Below, in pieces: positions 1 to 7,548 of a stretch of DNA of 18,445 nucleotides; the first letter of the stretch is position 1; every line of letters starts with the position of its first letter. Below the pieces are notes generated by a model. The model did no database searches. It saw only the letters and a list, made by a program, of their open reading frames with translations, and was not told where the DNA came from. The stretch is from JACPWY01 sp964603655. GTDB taxonomy: Bacteria; Bdellovibrionota; FAC87; UBA2466. Made by a program: the position numbers and the translations under genes. The stretch spans positions 1 to 18,445 of the forward strand of contig CAZRVZ010000002.1 in the NCBI GenBank assembly GCA_964603655.1, written 5' to 3'.

Positions 1-1119
1 CCCGTAAAAAGATCGGACGCCGTGAATCACCTCGTCCTGTTCCCCTGAAGTAAGGCACGGGTTTAAGGGCAGCGATAAGATTTCCGATGTGAGCCGCTCG
101 GTAACCGTCAACGGCTCCTCGGGACGAAACTCGGAAAATGCCGGCTGAAGGTGAGTGGGGATGGGATAGTGTACCAGCGTGTGAACCCCCAATTTTTCCA
201 AATGGACTCGAAGTTTTTCTCTCGCTGCAACCGACTCCGTCCGAATGACACACAGATGCCAAGCGGGTGTGACGCCGAGAGCGACATCCTGAAATCGGAC
301 TGGAACACCTGAAAGCTCGGATCGGTACCGATTCATCATGACTGCTTTGCGCTCGTTCCACTCCGTGAGCCGCGGCAGCCTAATCGATAGCACGGCCGCC
401 TGTACCTCATCCAGTCGGCTGTTGATTCCTCCAGGCGTCGTGGCGTGATAGCGATCGCCTTGACCATAGTGCCTCAGTGCGCGAAGGGATTGCCGTAAAG
501 AATCGGACTGGCAAAACACGGCACCCGCGTCACCCAGTGCACCGATATTTTTTGTCGGATAGAAACTGTAACAGCCCAAATCTCCGAGTGTTCCTGCCGG
601 CCGCCCCTCCCACGTTGCTCCATGAGCCTGGGCCACATCTTCGATGACGAAAATATCTGGCCTTGCCGTCGCTCTCAAAACGTCACGAATGGGAGAGATG
701 GGGGCTAGCGTACCGTAAAGATGTACGGCGATTACTCCGCGGGTTTTCGAGGTGACCACTCTCGAAATCTCGGAAACGTCCATCAGCCAAGTGTCGGGAT
801 TAATATCGACGAAAACGGGACGTGCCCCCACCGCGCAGATCGCGGAAATGGTGGGTATGGCCGTATGAGAAACGGTAATAATTTCGTCCCCGACACGAAC
901 ACCCAGAGCCTTTAAGGCAAGAATCAGCGCATCCGTTCCGGAGTTGCAGCCAACGGCAAAACCGCTCGAATCGAGAGAGTGAGCCAGTTTCGATTCAAAC
1001 TTGGCCAGGTTTTCACCCAAAATGTAATGACCGCTTCGCGTGGCAGCCGAGACCGCGGCCTCCAGCTCCGGTTTTTGTTCCGAGTAGAGTCGGTTTAGAT
1101 CACAAAAGGGAACGCTCAT
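1..1119 (-). CDS. DegT/DnrJ/EryC1/StrS-family sugar aminotransferase, C-terminus cut by window edge
   Basis: This is a PLP-dependent aminotransferase of the DegT/DnrJ/EryC1/StrS family, which transfers an amino group (usually from glutamate) onto a keto-sugar nucleotide in the cytoplasm. The frame is open for 373 codons to the window edge. It begins MSVPFCDLNRLYSEQ, a typical start for the FdtB/QdtB-like subgroup. Family marks are the CNSGTDAL segment near residues 52-60, the VIEDVAQAHGA block that carries the cofactor-ring Asp, and the Schiff-base lysine in SFYPTKNIG at Lys190. The last visible residues (LSLPLNPCLT, then VRSFYG) match the usual end of the family, so only a few residues are missing. 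The ATG lies in an ATGA overlap with the stop of the upstream epimerase gene and has no clear Shine-Dalgarno of its own, which suggests translational coupling. The exact sugar (3- or 4-amino) cannot be read from sequence alone. Confidence 0.93.
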   Translation of the reverse strand, partial: MSVPFCDLNRLYSEQKPELEAAVSAATRSGHYILGENLAKFESKLAHSLDSSGFAVGCNSGTDALILALKALGVRVGDEIITVSHTAIPTISAICAVGARPVFVDINPDTWLMDVSEISRVVTSKTRGVIAVHLYGTLAPISPIRDVLRATARPDIFVIEDVAQAHGATWEGRPAGTLGDLGCYSFYPTKNIGALGDAGAVFCQSDSLRQSLRALRHYGQGDRYHATTPGGINSRLDEVQAAVLSIRLPRLTEWNERKAVMMNRYRSELSGVPVRFQDVALGVTPAWHLCVIRTESVAAREKLRVHLEKLGVHTLVHYPIPTHLQPAFSEFRPEEPLTVTERLTSEILSLPLNPCLTSGEQDEVIHGVRSFYG

Positions 1120-2105
1120 GCGCGGCCCAGATATTGGGCGTGGTGTTTTTCATAATAGGAAAGCATCTGCTTGAGCCCCTCGTTAAGCGAAACCTTCCAT
1201 TTCCAATGGGTCGCCGAAAAAAATCGAGACGCATCACCTACGTAGTTGCCGATATCGATTCGCTTTTTATCGGGCGGGAAATCGACGCTCTCCAATTCGC
1301 CTCGCCCGCAGATATCGATCATTGTCCGGGCAAGCGCTTCGAGAGAAGTGCGTTGGCCACTCAGATTATAAACATGCCCGAAACAATCGGGGGTGGTGGC
1401 GGCGCAGAGCATGGCGTCAACCACATCGTCTACATAAGTAAAGTCTCGTTCCTGCGTCCCTCCACCATAGAGTTGAATCGGCTGCCTCGTAATCATGCGA
1501 TTCACAAACCAGCCGATAAAGCCCTGTCGGGAATGGCTGATGAGCTGCCGGGGGCCATACGTATTGGTGAGCCGCAAGGAGACGGTCTTCATTGCGTAAA
1601 CACGAGAATAGAGCGTGTAGTAGGCTTCAGCCGCGTACTTGTTGATGCCGTTTACATCGACCGGATTGATCGGGTGTCTTTCATCGACGGGTAGGTATTG
1701 GGGAGGACCGTAGAATTGACGGGTACTCGCGAAAACGACGACCGCGTTTGGTTGAACGGCCCGGCAGGCCTCGAGCAGTTTAACGGTGGATTCGACGTTT
1801 ACCGAAAGATCGAAACACGGATCCCCCATGCTATCCAGGTGACTGATATTTCCGGCGAGGTTAAAGACAAATTCCGTCTCCGCGAGGTGGTGTTTGGTGA
1901 GCTCAAAGTCTCTGAGGTCCATCTGGATAAACTGAATTCGGGATTTAATCTCGGACAGGTTAAAGAGATTTGCCCCCAGTCCGGGAAGCATTGCGTCCAA
2001 GACTCTGACGTTGGCCCCTTCATTAACCAATCGAATTGCCAGGTTGCTCCCGATGAATCCTGCTCCGCCGGCTACGAGAACCCGTCTATTTTTCCAGAAA
2101 GACAT
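1116..2105 (-). CDS. NAD-dependent epimerase/dehydratase (extended SDR)
   Basis: This cytoplasmic extended short-chain dehydrogenase (329 aa from the chosen start) should act on a nucleotide sugar with bound NAD. The Rossmann motif GGAGFIGSN is at residues 13-21, followed by an NLAG(N) strand, the active-site strand VVFASTRQFYG and the sugar-binding region LRLTNTYGPRQ. The catalytic region reads PVDVNGINKYAAEAYY. The lysine is present (Lys156), but the position of the usual YxxxK tyrosine is Asn152. I believe this STRQ/DVNGINK pattern typifies a subgroup rather than an error, but substrate and reaction are uncertain. I chose ATG 2105 because AAGGA precedes it by 8 nt. A 13-residue longer version starting at 2144 lacks a good ribosome site. 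It overlaps the aminotransferase by ATGA, so the two probably work in one amino-sugar pathway. It is divergent from the glycosyltransferase at 2232. Confidence 0.9.
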   Translation of the reverse strand: MSFWKNRRVLVAGGAGFIGSNLAIRLVNEGANVRVLDAMLPGLGANLFNLSEIKSRIQFIQMDLRDFELTKHHLAETEFVFNLAGNISHLDSMGDPCFDLSVNVESTVKLLEACRAVQPNAVVVFASTRQFYGPPQYLPVDERHPINPVDVNGINKYAAEAYYTLYSRVYAMKTVSLRLTNTYGPRQLISHSRQGFIGWFVNRMITRQPIQLYGGGTQERDFTYVDDVVDAMLCAATTPDCFGHVYNLSGQRTSLEALARTMIDICGRGELESVDFPPDKKRIDIGNYVGDASRFFSATHWKWKVSLNEGLKQMLSYYEKHHAQYLGRA

Positions 2106-2159
2106 GGAAATAATCCTTCTCTCCTTCTCAGTAAGGCCTATCATGCCCCCCGATGAGTC

Positions 2160-2233
2160 GGCAATCGACCGGTTTCTCTGCTATTGCCTCTTCATGGGCG
2201 ATACCCTACGATTGCCGCTCCTGAAGGGGCAAT
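2160..2233. repeat. Four GGCAAT/ATTGCC half-sites in the divergent intergenic region
   Basis: GGCAAT occurs at 2160-2165 and 2228-2233 and its complement ATTGCC at 2183-2188 and 2211-2216. The outer pair on each side can form stems. The right-hand stem (2211-2216 with 2228-2233) encloses the GAAGGGG ribosome site and part of the ATG at 2232. This could be a regulator binding array or an RNA structure affecting initiation. No known regulator site was recognised. Confidence 0.4.
2184..2212 (+). promoter_or_regulatory. Candidate sigma70-type promoter for the plus-strand operon
   Basis: TTGCCT at 2184-2189 and TACGAT at 2207-2212 are separated by 17 bp, each matching the sigma70 consensus at four of six positions. 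Transcription would begin near 2218-2220, just ahead of the GAAGGGG ribosome site and the ATG at 2232. It lies in the only gap (2106-2231) between the divergent epimerase and glycosyltransferase genes, where a promoter is expected. Matches of this quality are common by chance. Confidence 0.35.
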
Positions 2234-3425
2234 GCACGCAAGAGTTCTTCATGTCTGGGAATTATTCATGCCGGGGCAGTTCGTCGAGCCCCACCGGTAT
2301 CTGACTGCCTCGACCGCGGTGAAATCGTTCGTTGTCGCCGCCCAGGGCGTGAATGTTGAAAGTTCGAAACTACCCAACATCAACTGCTATTCCCAGGGAC
2401 CAGCTGAACGATTTATTGGGCTGGGTTTCTGGCGAAACAACTTGCGGCGCCTGTTTTCTCCGTTGTTTTGGACCCGGTATAATCGATTTTGTGGCCGTGT
2501 AGCAAGGGAGGTTCAGCCCGATGTGATTCACGCGCATTTTGGAACGACGGCGGCGCGCATTCTACCCGCTCTGAGCCATTTTCGGGTTCCCGCCGTGGTT
2601 TCATTTTATGGGTCTGATGCCAGCGCCTCGCTTAGGAGCCGACGCTGGAGGCGCAATTACGTAAGAATGCTTTCCCGTTATGACCGCATTATCGTCCTTT
2701 GTCCCGAGGTTAAGGATCGGTTGGTGGATGCGTTGGGGTGCGATCCTGAAAAAATTCTCCTGTGGGTTCTTCCCGGCGGGATTGAGGATTACCCGTATCA
2801 GCCGCGTCCCATTCGGAAAGATATCCGTTTTATCATGGCTGCGCGCTTTACCGAAAAAAAGGGCCACCGATTCCTGCTAGAGGCTTTTCGGGGATTTATG
2901 AATGAACGGAGTGATTCCTTTCTGACACTTGTCGGTTACGGACCCGATAAGCACCAGATTGAGGAAATGGTCGTTCGGCTGGGTCTTCAAAAAAATGTCA
3001 CGTTGATTGACACTGAGGCCAAATCGGGTTTTCCCGCGCTCTACTATCGAGAGTTACTGGCAAGTGACATTTGTATTCAGCCGTCTATTACTGCCAGTTC
3101 TGGTGACGATGAAGCGGGTCCCTCTCTCTCTATGGTATGTGCACAGGCCTCCGGGCTTCCGGTAATCTGCACCCGATTCGTGGGGGTGGGGCTTTCGATG
3201 AGGGACGGCGAAACCGGTTATTACTGTGAAGAAAGCAATTCAAAGGATTTGCTTCTCAAGATGAAACACCTTGGTTCGCAGCCGGAAAGGTGGCTTTCCA
3301 TGGGTAAGGCTGGTAGCGATCTGGTGCACAATGAATTTTCTTTGACGGGTCAAATGAAAAAACTCGAGGGTATCTACTCACAAATCGCGCACTCAAAAAT
3401 AGCGATAGATGGAGTTTACCATTAA
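2232..3425 (+). CDS. GT4-family glycosyltransferase
   Basis: This is a retaining GT-B fold glycosyltransferase of the GT4 type (397 aa), expected to add a sugar from a nucleotide donor to a lipid-linked glycan at the inner face of the cytoplasmic membrane. The N-terminal acceptor domain contains DVIHAHFGTTAARI (residues 97-110) and SFYGSDAS. The C-terminal donor domain starts near residue 197 with FIMAARFTEKKGHRFLLEAF and contains DEAGPSLSMVCAQASGLPVICT. In the usual EX7E donor motif the second Glu appears to be replaced (Cys303), which is unusual but known to vary in GT4 enzymes. I chose the ATG at 2232 because GAAGGGG sits just upstream. A TTG start at 2184 would fall on the candidate promoter. 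It overlaps the next gene by 17 bp and leads a four-gene operon ending in wecB. Confidence 0.9.
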   Translation: MHARVLHVWELFMPGQFVEPHRYLTASTAVKSFVVAAQGVNVESSKLPNINCYSQGPAERFIGLGFWRNNLRRLFSPLFWTRYNRFCGRVAREVQPDVIHAHFGTTAARILPALSHFRVPAVVSFYGSDASASLRSRRWRRNYVRMLSRYDRIIVLCPEVKDRLVDALGCDPEKILLWVLPGGIEDYPYQPRPIRKDIRFIMAARFTEKKGHRFLLEAFRGFMNERSDSFLTLVGYGPDKHQIEEMVVRLGLQKNVTLIDTEAKSGFPALYYRELLASDICIQPSITASSGDDEAGPSLSMVCAQASGLPVICTRFVGVGLSMRDGETGYYCEESNSKDLLLKMKHLGSQPERWLSMGKAGSDLVHNEFSLTGQMKKLEGIYSQIAHSKIAIDGVYH

Positions 3426-4398
3426 CACGGGTGCCATCGATTCGTGGGAGTCGCATATTCTTTCCACTATCCGATCGCGATCGGATCTGGAAACCTGGGG
3501 GAAACATGCTCATTTTCGCCTGGCGGAGCTGAGGACCATTTCCGACAGGGGAGATATACGGGCGGCCGGGGAGTTGCTCGAAATCGGCGGTGGAAACGGA
3601 ATTGGGAGCGCCTACTTTTCGCCGCGATTCAAACGCATCACGGTATCCGATCTCGAGTCCGTGGATCACGCCCAACATGCGATCGGGCTCGATAGGGCGA
3701 AGCGGTTGTTCGAAGCGCTGGGAATTGAAAACGCGAAGTTTGTGAGTTGCTCCGCAGACGCGCTCCCTTTTCCCGATGAATCATTCGATGCCATTCTGGC
3801 CTTATACAGTTTTGAACATTTTTCGGACCCGGCGAAAGCGGCGGGGGAGTGCCTGAGGGTGCTCCGGCCCGGTGGACAGCTCATTGTCGCCGTTCCGACC
3901 GCGGCATGGGCCGTGCTCAATCCATTATTTTTTTACCAGGAACTGGGTTCTAGAGTGCTTCGCAGATTAGTTAAAAAGAGTGGAGCTCTTGGCGCGGGTC
4001 GACCGGCCAAATCACCAGCTCGGGCTGACCAAGAGGCGGGGCCGGTTGTGAGGGATTGGAAAAGTTTTCGAAACGCCTACCCTCATTTTCCCCTTCCGGA
4101 GCCTCACGGTGCCTATCGATCCGTTTTTCACGAGATCGCGCGCCAGCGTCCTCAATCGTGGTTGAACCTTTTTAAGAATAGCGGATTTAAGAATCTCGAG
4201 GCGCACCCCATTTCAATCGTCCCGAGAGGTGTTTTGTCGCTACTTCTCGGAAAAGGATTAAACGCCTTCGAGTCCCCGCTAAAAACTTTTTTATCTCGGT
4301 TTGGTGCAAACAGGGCTGGGCTTTCCTTGGCACAGTGTATCTGTATTTTCGGCACCAAGCCGGGCAAGAGAACAAACAGGAGGCATGATTCTCCATGA
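3409..4398 (+). CDS. Class I SAM-dependent methyltransferase (Methyltransf_11 type)
   Basis: This 329-aa protein has a class I Rossmann methyltransferase domain. SAM motif I is LLEIGGGNGIG (residues 56-66), followed by an acidic loop (SDLES), ADALPFPDESFDAI, SFEHF (134-138) and LRPGGQLIVAVP (152-163). This is the usual order for Methyltransf_11/COG2226-like enzymes. The C-terminal 150 residues are less conserved and contain a basic, Ala/Pro-rich stretch near 195-210. They probably form the acceptor-binding part. The position between a glycosyltransferase and another methyltransferase suggests a sugar or glycan substrate, but O- versus C-methylation cannot be decided. The ATG at 3409 overlaps the upstream gene by 17 bp with only a weak ribosome site, implying coupling. 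The stop overlaps the next ATG (ATGA). Confidence 0.88.
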   Translation: MEFTINTGAIDSWESHILSTIRSRSDLETWGKHAHFRLAELRTISDRGDIRAAGELLEIGGGNGIGSAYFSPRFKRITVSDLESVDHAQHAIGLDRAKRLFEALGIENAKFVSCSADALPFPDESFDAILALYSFEHFSDPAKAAGECLRVLRPGGQLIVAVPTAAWAVLNPLFFYQELGSRVLRRLVKKSGALGAGRPAKSPARADQEAGPVVRDWKSFRNAYPHFPLPEPHGAYRSVFHEIARQRPQSWLNLFKNSGFKNLEAHPISIVPRGVLSLLLGKGLNAFESPLKTFLSRFGANRAGLSLAQCICIFGTKPGKRTNRRHDSP

Positions 4399-5369
4399 TT
4401 ACCCAAGACTACCAACGAGGCGGAACTCAGAAATCAACCTATCTGGCCGATGAGGTGACGCAGTGGCCCTGCCCCTTATGTGGCGCCACGGAAACCCAAT
4501 TCATTAAACTGGAAAGAAAATCGCTGAAAATAGTGAGTTGTAAGCACTGTGATTTGATTCGCGTGAGTCCCAGAATTCACCGGCCGGAGGAGATTTATCA
4601 GGGGGATAGCGAGGCCTACACTGAGGAGTTCAGAATGGTCTGCTCGGGAAAATTCCCTCACCACCGCGATCGAAATTACCTAAAGGACCTCAAGTCGCTC
4701 GAAGCCTTTAAACCGGCGGGTAATTTTCTGGACGTCGGAACCAATACTGGAAGTTTTTTGAGGCTTGCACGAGGGCGTGGCTGGCAGCTTACCGGAATCG
4801 AGCCCTCTCATAATCTGGCGGAGCTGGCGCGCCGGTGGTGGGGACTTGAGATTCAGGAAGGATTTATAGAAAGCCTGAATCTGACTCCATCACACTACGA
4901 TATCGTCACACTGACTGATGTATTCGAACACGTGGTGAATCCGCAGGTGGTATTGGCCGCCGTAAGAAAAGCGATCAGGCCGGACGGGATCTTGTTTATT
5001 AAGGTTCCCAATGCCCGATTCAATCTCCTTAAATTCCGGGTTCGAAAATGGCTGGGGAAAAAGGACGCGGACGACTTTGATTCCTACGAGCACGTTGTTC
5101 ATTACACCGAGGAAACGCTCAGAAAAATGGTGTCGGCCTGTGGCTTTGAGGTATTCCAAATAAAGATTGATCCACCGGTGCAACTCCCCGTCTGGCACCA
5201 CTACGTCGGTCGGTATTACCAGCACAAAAGCCCCTTCTGGATGGGCTGGAAAACCTATTCGGGTAGAGAGCTTTGCTACCGGCTGTCGATAGTCGAGCGG
5301 TTTCTTCTGGGGAAGATCGGGTGGCTGGCTCCCAATATCGGATGTTTTGCCAGGCTCCGTTCGAACTGA
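4395..5369 (+). CDS. Zinc-ribbon class I methyltransferase (Methyltransf_23 type)
   Basis: This 324-aa protein combines an N-terminal zinc ribbon with a SAM methyltransferase domain. The ribbon cysteines are C26 and C29 (CPLCG) and C49 and C52 (CKHC). SAM motif I is FLDVGTNTGSFL (111-122), with GIEPSHNLAE, a TDVFEH segment near 174-179 and IRPDGILFIKVPN after it. This layout is typical of polysaccharide-locus methyltransferases related to antibiotic-sugar C-methyltransferases, but methylation of carbon here is only a possibility. It starts in an ATGA overlap with the previous methyltransferase. AGGAGG lies about 12 nt upstream, somewhat far. It ends in a TGATG overlap with wecB. A second zinc-ribbon methyltransferase lies at 14079, so this architecture occurs twice in the window. 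Confidence 0.9.
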   Translation: MITQDYQRGGTQKSTYLADEVTQWPCPLCGATETQFIKLERKSLKIVSCKHCDLIRVSPRIHRPEEIYQGDSEAYTEEFRMVCSGKFPHHRDRNYLKDLKSLEAFKPAGNFLDVGTNTGSFLRLARGRGWQLTGIEPSHNLAELARRWWGLEIQEGFIESLNLTPSHYDIVTLTDVFEHVVNPQVVLAAVRKAIRPDGILFIKVPNARFNLLKFRVRKWLGKKDADDFDSYEHVVHYTEETLRKMVSACGFEVFQIKIDPPVQLPVWHHYVGRYYQHKSPFWMGWKTYSGRELCYRLSIVERFLLGKIGWLAPNIGCFARLRSN

Positions 5370-6454
5370 TGCCGATCATCCACCTGATAGCGGGGGCTCG
5401 GCCTAATTTCGTAAAAATCGCGCCTTTGTACCATGCGCTGAAGGATTGTAGTTGGTGTGAAGTAAAATTGATTCATACCGGCCAGCACTATTCGTCCGAG
5501 CTCTCTGACGATGTATGGAACGTCTTGAAACTGCCACCACCCGATTTTCATCTCGGGGTTGGGAGTGGCAGCCATGCCGAACAGACCGCGCGAACCATGA
5601 TGGAGTATGAAAAGGTCTGTTTGAAAAGTTCATCGGTACTCACTGTCGTCCCGGGGGATGTCAATTCCACCCTCGCATGCGCGCTCACCGCCAAAAAAAT
5701 GGGGTTTCGCGTGGCGCACCTTGAAGCGGGCCTCAGAAGTTTCGACATGACGATGCCTGAAGAGGTGAATCGTCGTCTGACCGATCATATTTCCGATATT
5801 CTTTGGACTCCGTCACAGGATGCCGATGACAATCTAAAGCGCGAGGGCATCCCTCTCGAAAGGATTTTTTGCGTCGGTAACATCATGATCGATACATTGG
5901 AGAATCTGAAGCCCGAAATCGACCGGGCCACCATTCCTACAGCATTCGGTCGGTTCGGTCTGGTTACGCTACACCGGCCATCCAACGTCGATTCCCGTGA
6001 CAAGTTAACGCCCATTATTGACGTGCTGACAACGCTTTCCAGTAAAATCCCCCTCGTTTTTCCGCTTCACCCACGCACTCGAAACTCTCTCGAAAAATTC
6101 GGAATGTTGAAAGAGTTGCAGGGTCGCGATTCTATTATTTTGCTGCCATCGCTTGATTATATTACCTTTATAGCAACCCTCAAAAAGGCAGCATTTGTTT
6201 TAACGGATTCAGGAGGTATCCAGGAAGAAAGTTCTCACCTCGGAATTCCGTGTTTCACGCTCCGATCCAATACGGAGCGCCCGATCACGGTGAATTTGGG
6301 CACCAATCAGTTAGTCGATATAAAGACTGTGCTGTCCACGGTCGAGCGAAGTCTGGGCAATTCAAAAACACCGCGAGCCATCCCGCTTTGGGACGGGAAA
6401 ACGGCTGAGCGCATAGGCGAACAGTTGCGTGATGTCATCGGGCCAAGTCGGTGA
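5369..6454 (+). CDS. wecB: UDP-N-acetylglucosamine 2-epimerase (non-hydrolysing)
   Basis: This cytoplasmic enzyme interconverts UDP-GlcNAc and UDP-ManNAc, supplying ManNAc-type sugars for surface glycans. At 361 aa it is close to the normal family length. Landmarks are GARPNFVK (9-16), PGDVNST (Asp97), HLEAGLRS (Glu119), PEEVNRRLTDH (Glu131), LHRPSN (His202) and the UDP-binding loop TDSGGIQEES (269-278), followed by LRSNTERPIT. These correspond to the catalytic Asp, Glu and His positions described for E. coli WecB. I chose the ATG at 5369, inside a TGATG overlap with the upstream methyltransferase, because the conserved N-terminus starts there. The frame stays open back to 5273, but that part is antisense-like noise inside the previous gene. 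It is the last gene of the plus-strand operon. Confidence in the family is very high; mnaA is an equivalent name. Confidence 0.96.
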   Translation: MPIIHLIAGARPNFVKIAPLYHALKDCSWCEVKLIHTGQHYSSELSDDVWNVLKLPPPDFHLGVGSGSHAEQTARTMMEYEKVCLKSSSVLTVVPGDVNSTLACALTAKKMGFRVAHLEAGLRSFDMTMPEEVNRRLTDHISDILWTPSQDADDNLKREGIPLERIFCVGNIMIDTLENLKPEIDRATIPTAFGRFGLVTLHRPSNVDSRDKLTPIIDVLTTLSSKIPLVFPLHPRTRNSLEKFGMLKELQGRDSIILLPSLDYITFIATLKKAAFVLTDSGGIQEESSHLGIPCFTLRSNTERPITVNLGTNQLVDIKTVLSTVERSLGNSKTPRAIPLWDGKTAERIGEQLRDVIGPSR

Positions 6455-6530
6455 AGTGCGTGGATTTCCTAGGGCGGCGTGTGTAGGTCTTCAAGAAGCC
6501 CTTGCTGTGCAGTGCTTGAGGTTCCCCATT

Positions 6531-6578
6531 CGGCAACTCCGTTGCCATATAACATGATAATCGGCAACTCAGTTGCCG
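6531..6578. repeat. Two tandem palindromes in the convergent wecB / GT2 gap
   Basis: The 137-bp gap between the two convergent stop codons holds two near-identical palindromes 31 bp apart: GGCAAC/GTTGCC at 6532-6537 and 6541-6546, and CGGCAAC/GTTGCCG at 6562-6568 and 6572-6578, each with a 3-nt loop. They sit where both operons end and could fold as paired hairpins that stop transcription from either side. Neither is followed by a clear T-run, so a factor-independent terminator is not certain. A short interspersed palindromic repeat is the alternative. Confidence 0.6.
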
Positions 6579-6591
6579 GTTGACGAAACGG

Positions 6592-7521
6592 TCACTCGGG
6601 CTGAAAAGGCGGAAGGGGATTGATTCTGAGCAGCGCTATAAGGAGAGTCCTAAAAAACTTTCTGGTGGCGATAATTCCGAGGTCATAGGACGCCGCCTGC
6701 AGCAGATACTTGAGCGCGAGTCCGAACTGTAGATTCGCGTTGGCGACCGTAGCCACAAAGGCCAGAGAATGCGCCGGAAGCGAGCTGAGATACGGTTCGT
6801 AAGCGCAGGTAAGATGGGGATCGCTCTTGATCTTTTCGATAATTCTGAATCTTCTCCGGGCGGTTTCCTCGGCATTTGATTGCGTAACGGTGCGGGATGG
6901 ATGGTGGACGATGGCGCAATTGGTTTTCTCAATCCTGAATAATTTGTAATCCGCCATCACCCGAATCCAGAACTCCCAGTCCTCTGAGGCGATGATGGTG
7001 GGGTCCTCACTAAATCGATAGTTAGAATAGATCTCCCGGTGAAGAAAAGTCCCGATACAGGACAAAAAGTTTCCCCACATGATGGCTTTCTTGCAGTCCT
7101 TCAGAGAGGGATAACGGTATCGGTGAAGCACCGTTCTGTTTGAATCTACCAATTCATACAGGCAGTGAAAGAGTTTATAGGTCGGGTTGCGGACAATGGC
7201 ATCACGAGCGTCTTTTAGGCAATCGGGGTACAGGAGATCGTCGGAATCCAGAAAGGTGACATAATCCCCGGTGGCGGCCTCCAGCCCGGTATTTCGTGAT
7301 TTTGCGCGCTCGTAATTACGATCGTGAGCCAGCCAGCGGATCCGGCCCTTCTCAATATAGGACTTGAGCAGCGACTGGGTGTTATCGGTCGAGCAATTGT
7401 CGACCACGATAATTTCCTTCGCGGGAATGGACTGGGACAAAACGCTTTCGAGTGTTTTTACAATCAGGTGTGCCCTGTTGTAGGTCGGTATGATTATCGA
7501 AAAGGTAAGCGGCTGATTCAT
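6592..7521 (-). CDS. GT2-family glycosyltransferase
   Basis: This 309-aa GT-A fold glycosyltransferase should transfer a sugar with inversion from a nucleotide donor at the cytoplasmic face of the membrane. The N-terminus carries FSIIIPTYNRAHLI (residues 7-20), VVDNCSTDNT (39-48), RNTGLEAATGDYVTFLDSDD with the metal-binding DSDD at 92-95, and an EDWEFW segment that matches the usual catalytic-base region of GT2 enzymes (ED-W). The last 60 residues are mixed hydrophobic and basic and may associate with the membrane. It starts 27 nt after the cupin-like gene, with GGAG about 10 nt before the ATG. It is the final gene of the six-gene minus-strand operon. Confidence 0.93.
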   Translation of the reverse strand: MNQPLTFSIIIPTYNRAHLIVKTLESVLSQSIPAKEIIVVDNCSTDNTQSLLKSYIEKGRIRWLAHDRNYERAKSRNTGLEAATGDYVTFLDSDDLLYPDCLKDARDAIVRNPTYKLFHCLYELVDSNRTVLHRYRYPSLKDCKKAIMWGNFLSCIGTFLHREIYSNYRFSEDPTIIASEDWEFWIRVMADYKLFRIEKTNCAIVHHPSRTVTQSNAEETARRRFRIIEKIKSDPHLTCAYEPYLSSLPAHSLAFVATVANANLQFGLALKYLLQAASYDLGIIATRKFFRTLLIALLRINPLPPFQPE

Positions 7522-7548
7522 GCCCGTGCATCTCCACTCGAATCTAAG

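Noticed and set aside
1134..1694. 186-codon plus-strand open frame opposite the epimerase gene
   Set aside because: It is entirely antisense to a well-supported SDR gene and has no family features.
5273..5368. N-terminal extension of wecB by 32 residues
   Set aside because: The conserved N-terminus (PIIHLIAGARPNFVK) begins at the ATG 5369 in a TGATG overlap. The extension lies in another frame of the upstream methyltransferase.
6469..6555. 28-codon minus-strand frame across the first palindrome (MLYGNGVAEWG...)
   Set aside because: It is too short, has no ribosome site, partly lies on the palindromic repeat and cannot be supported as a gene.
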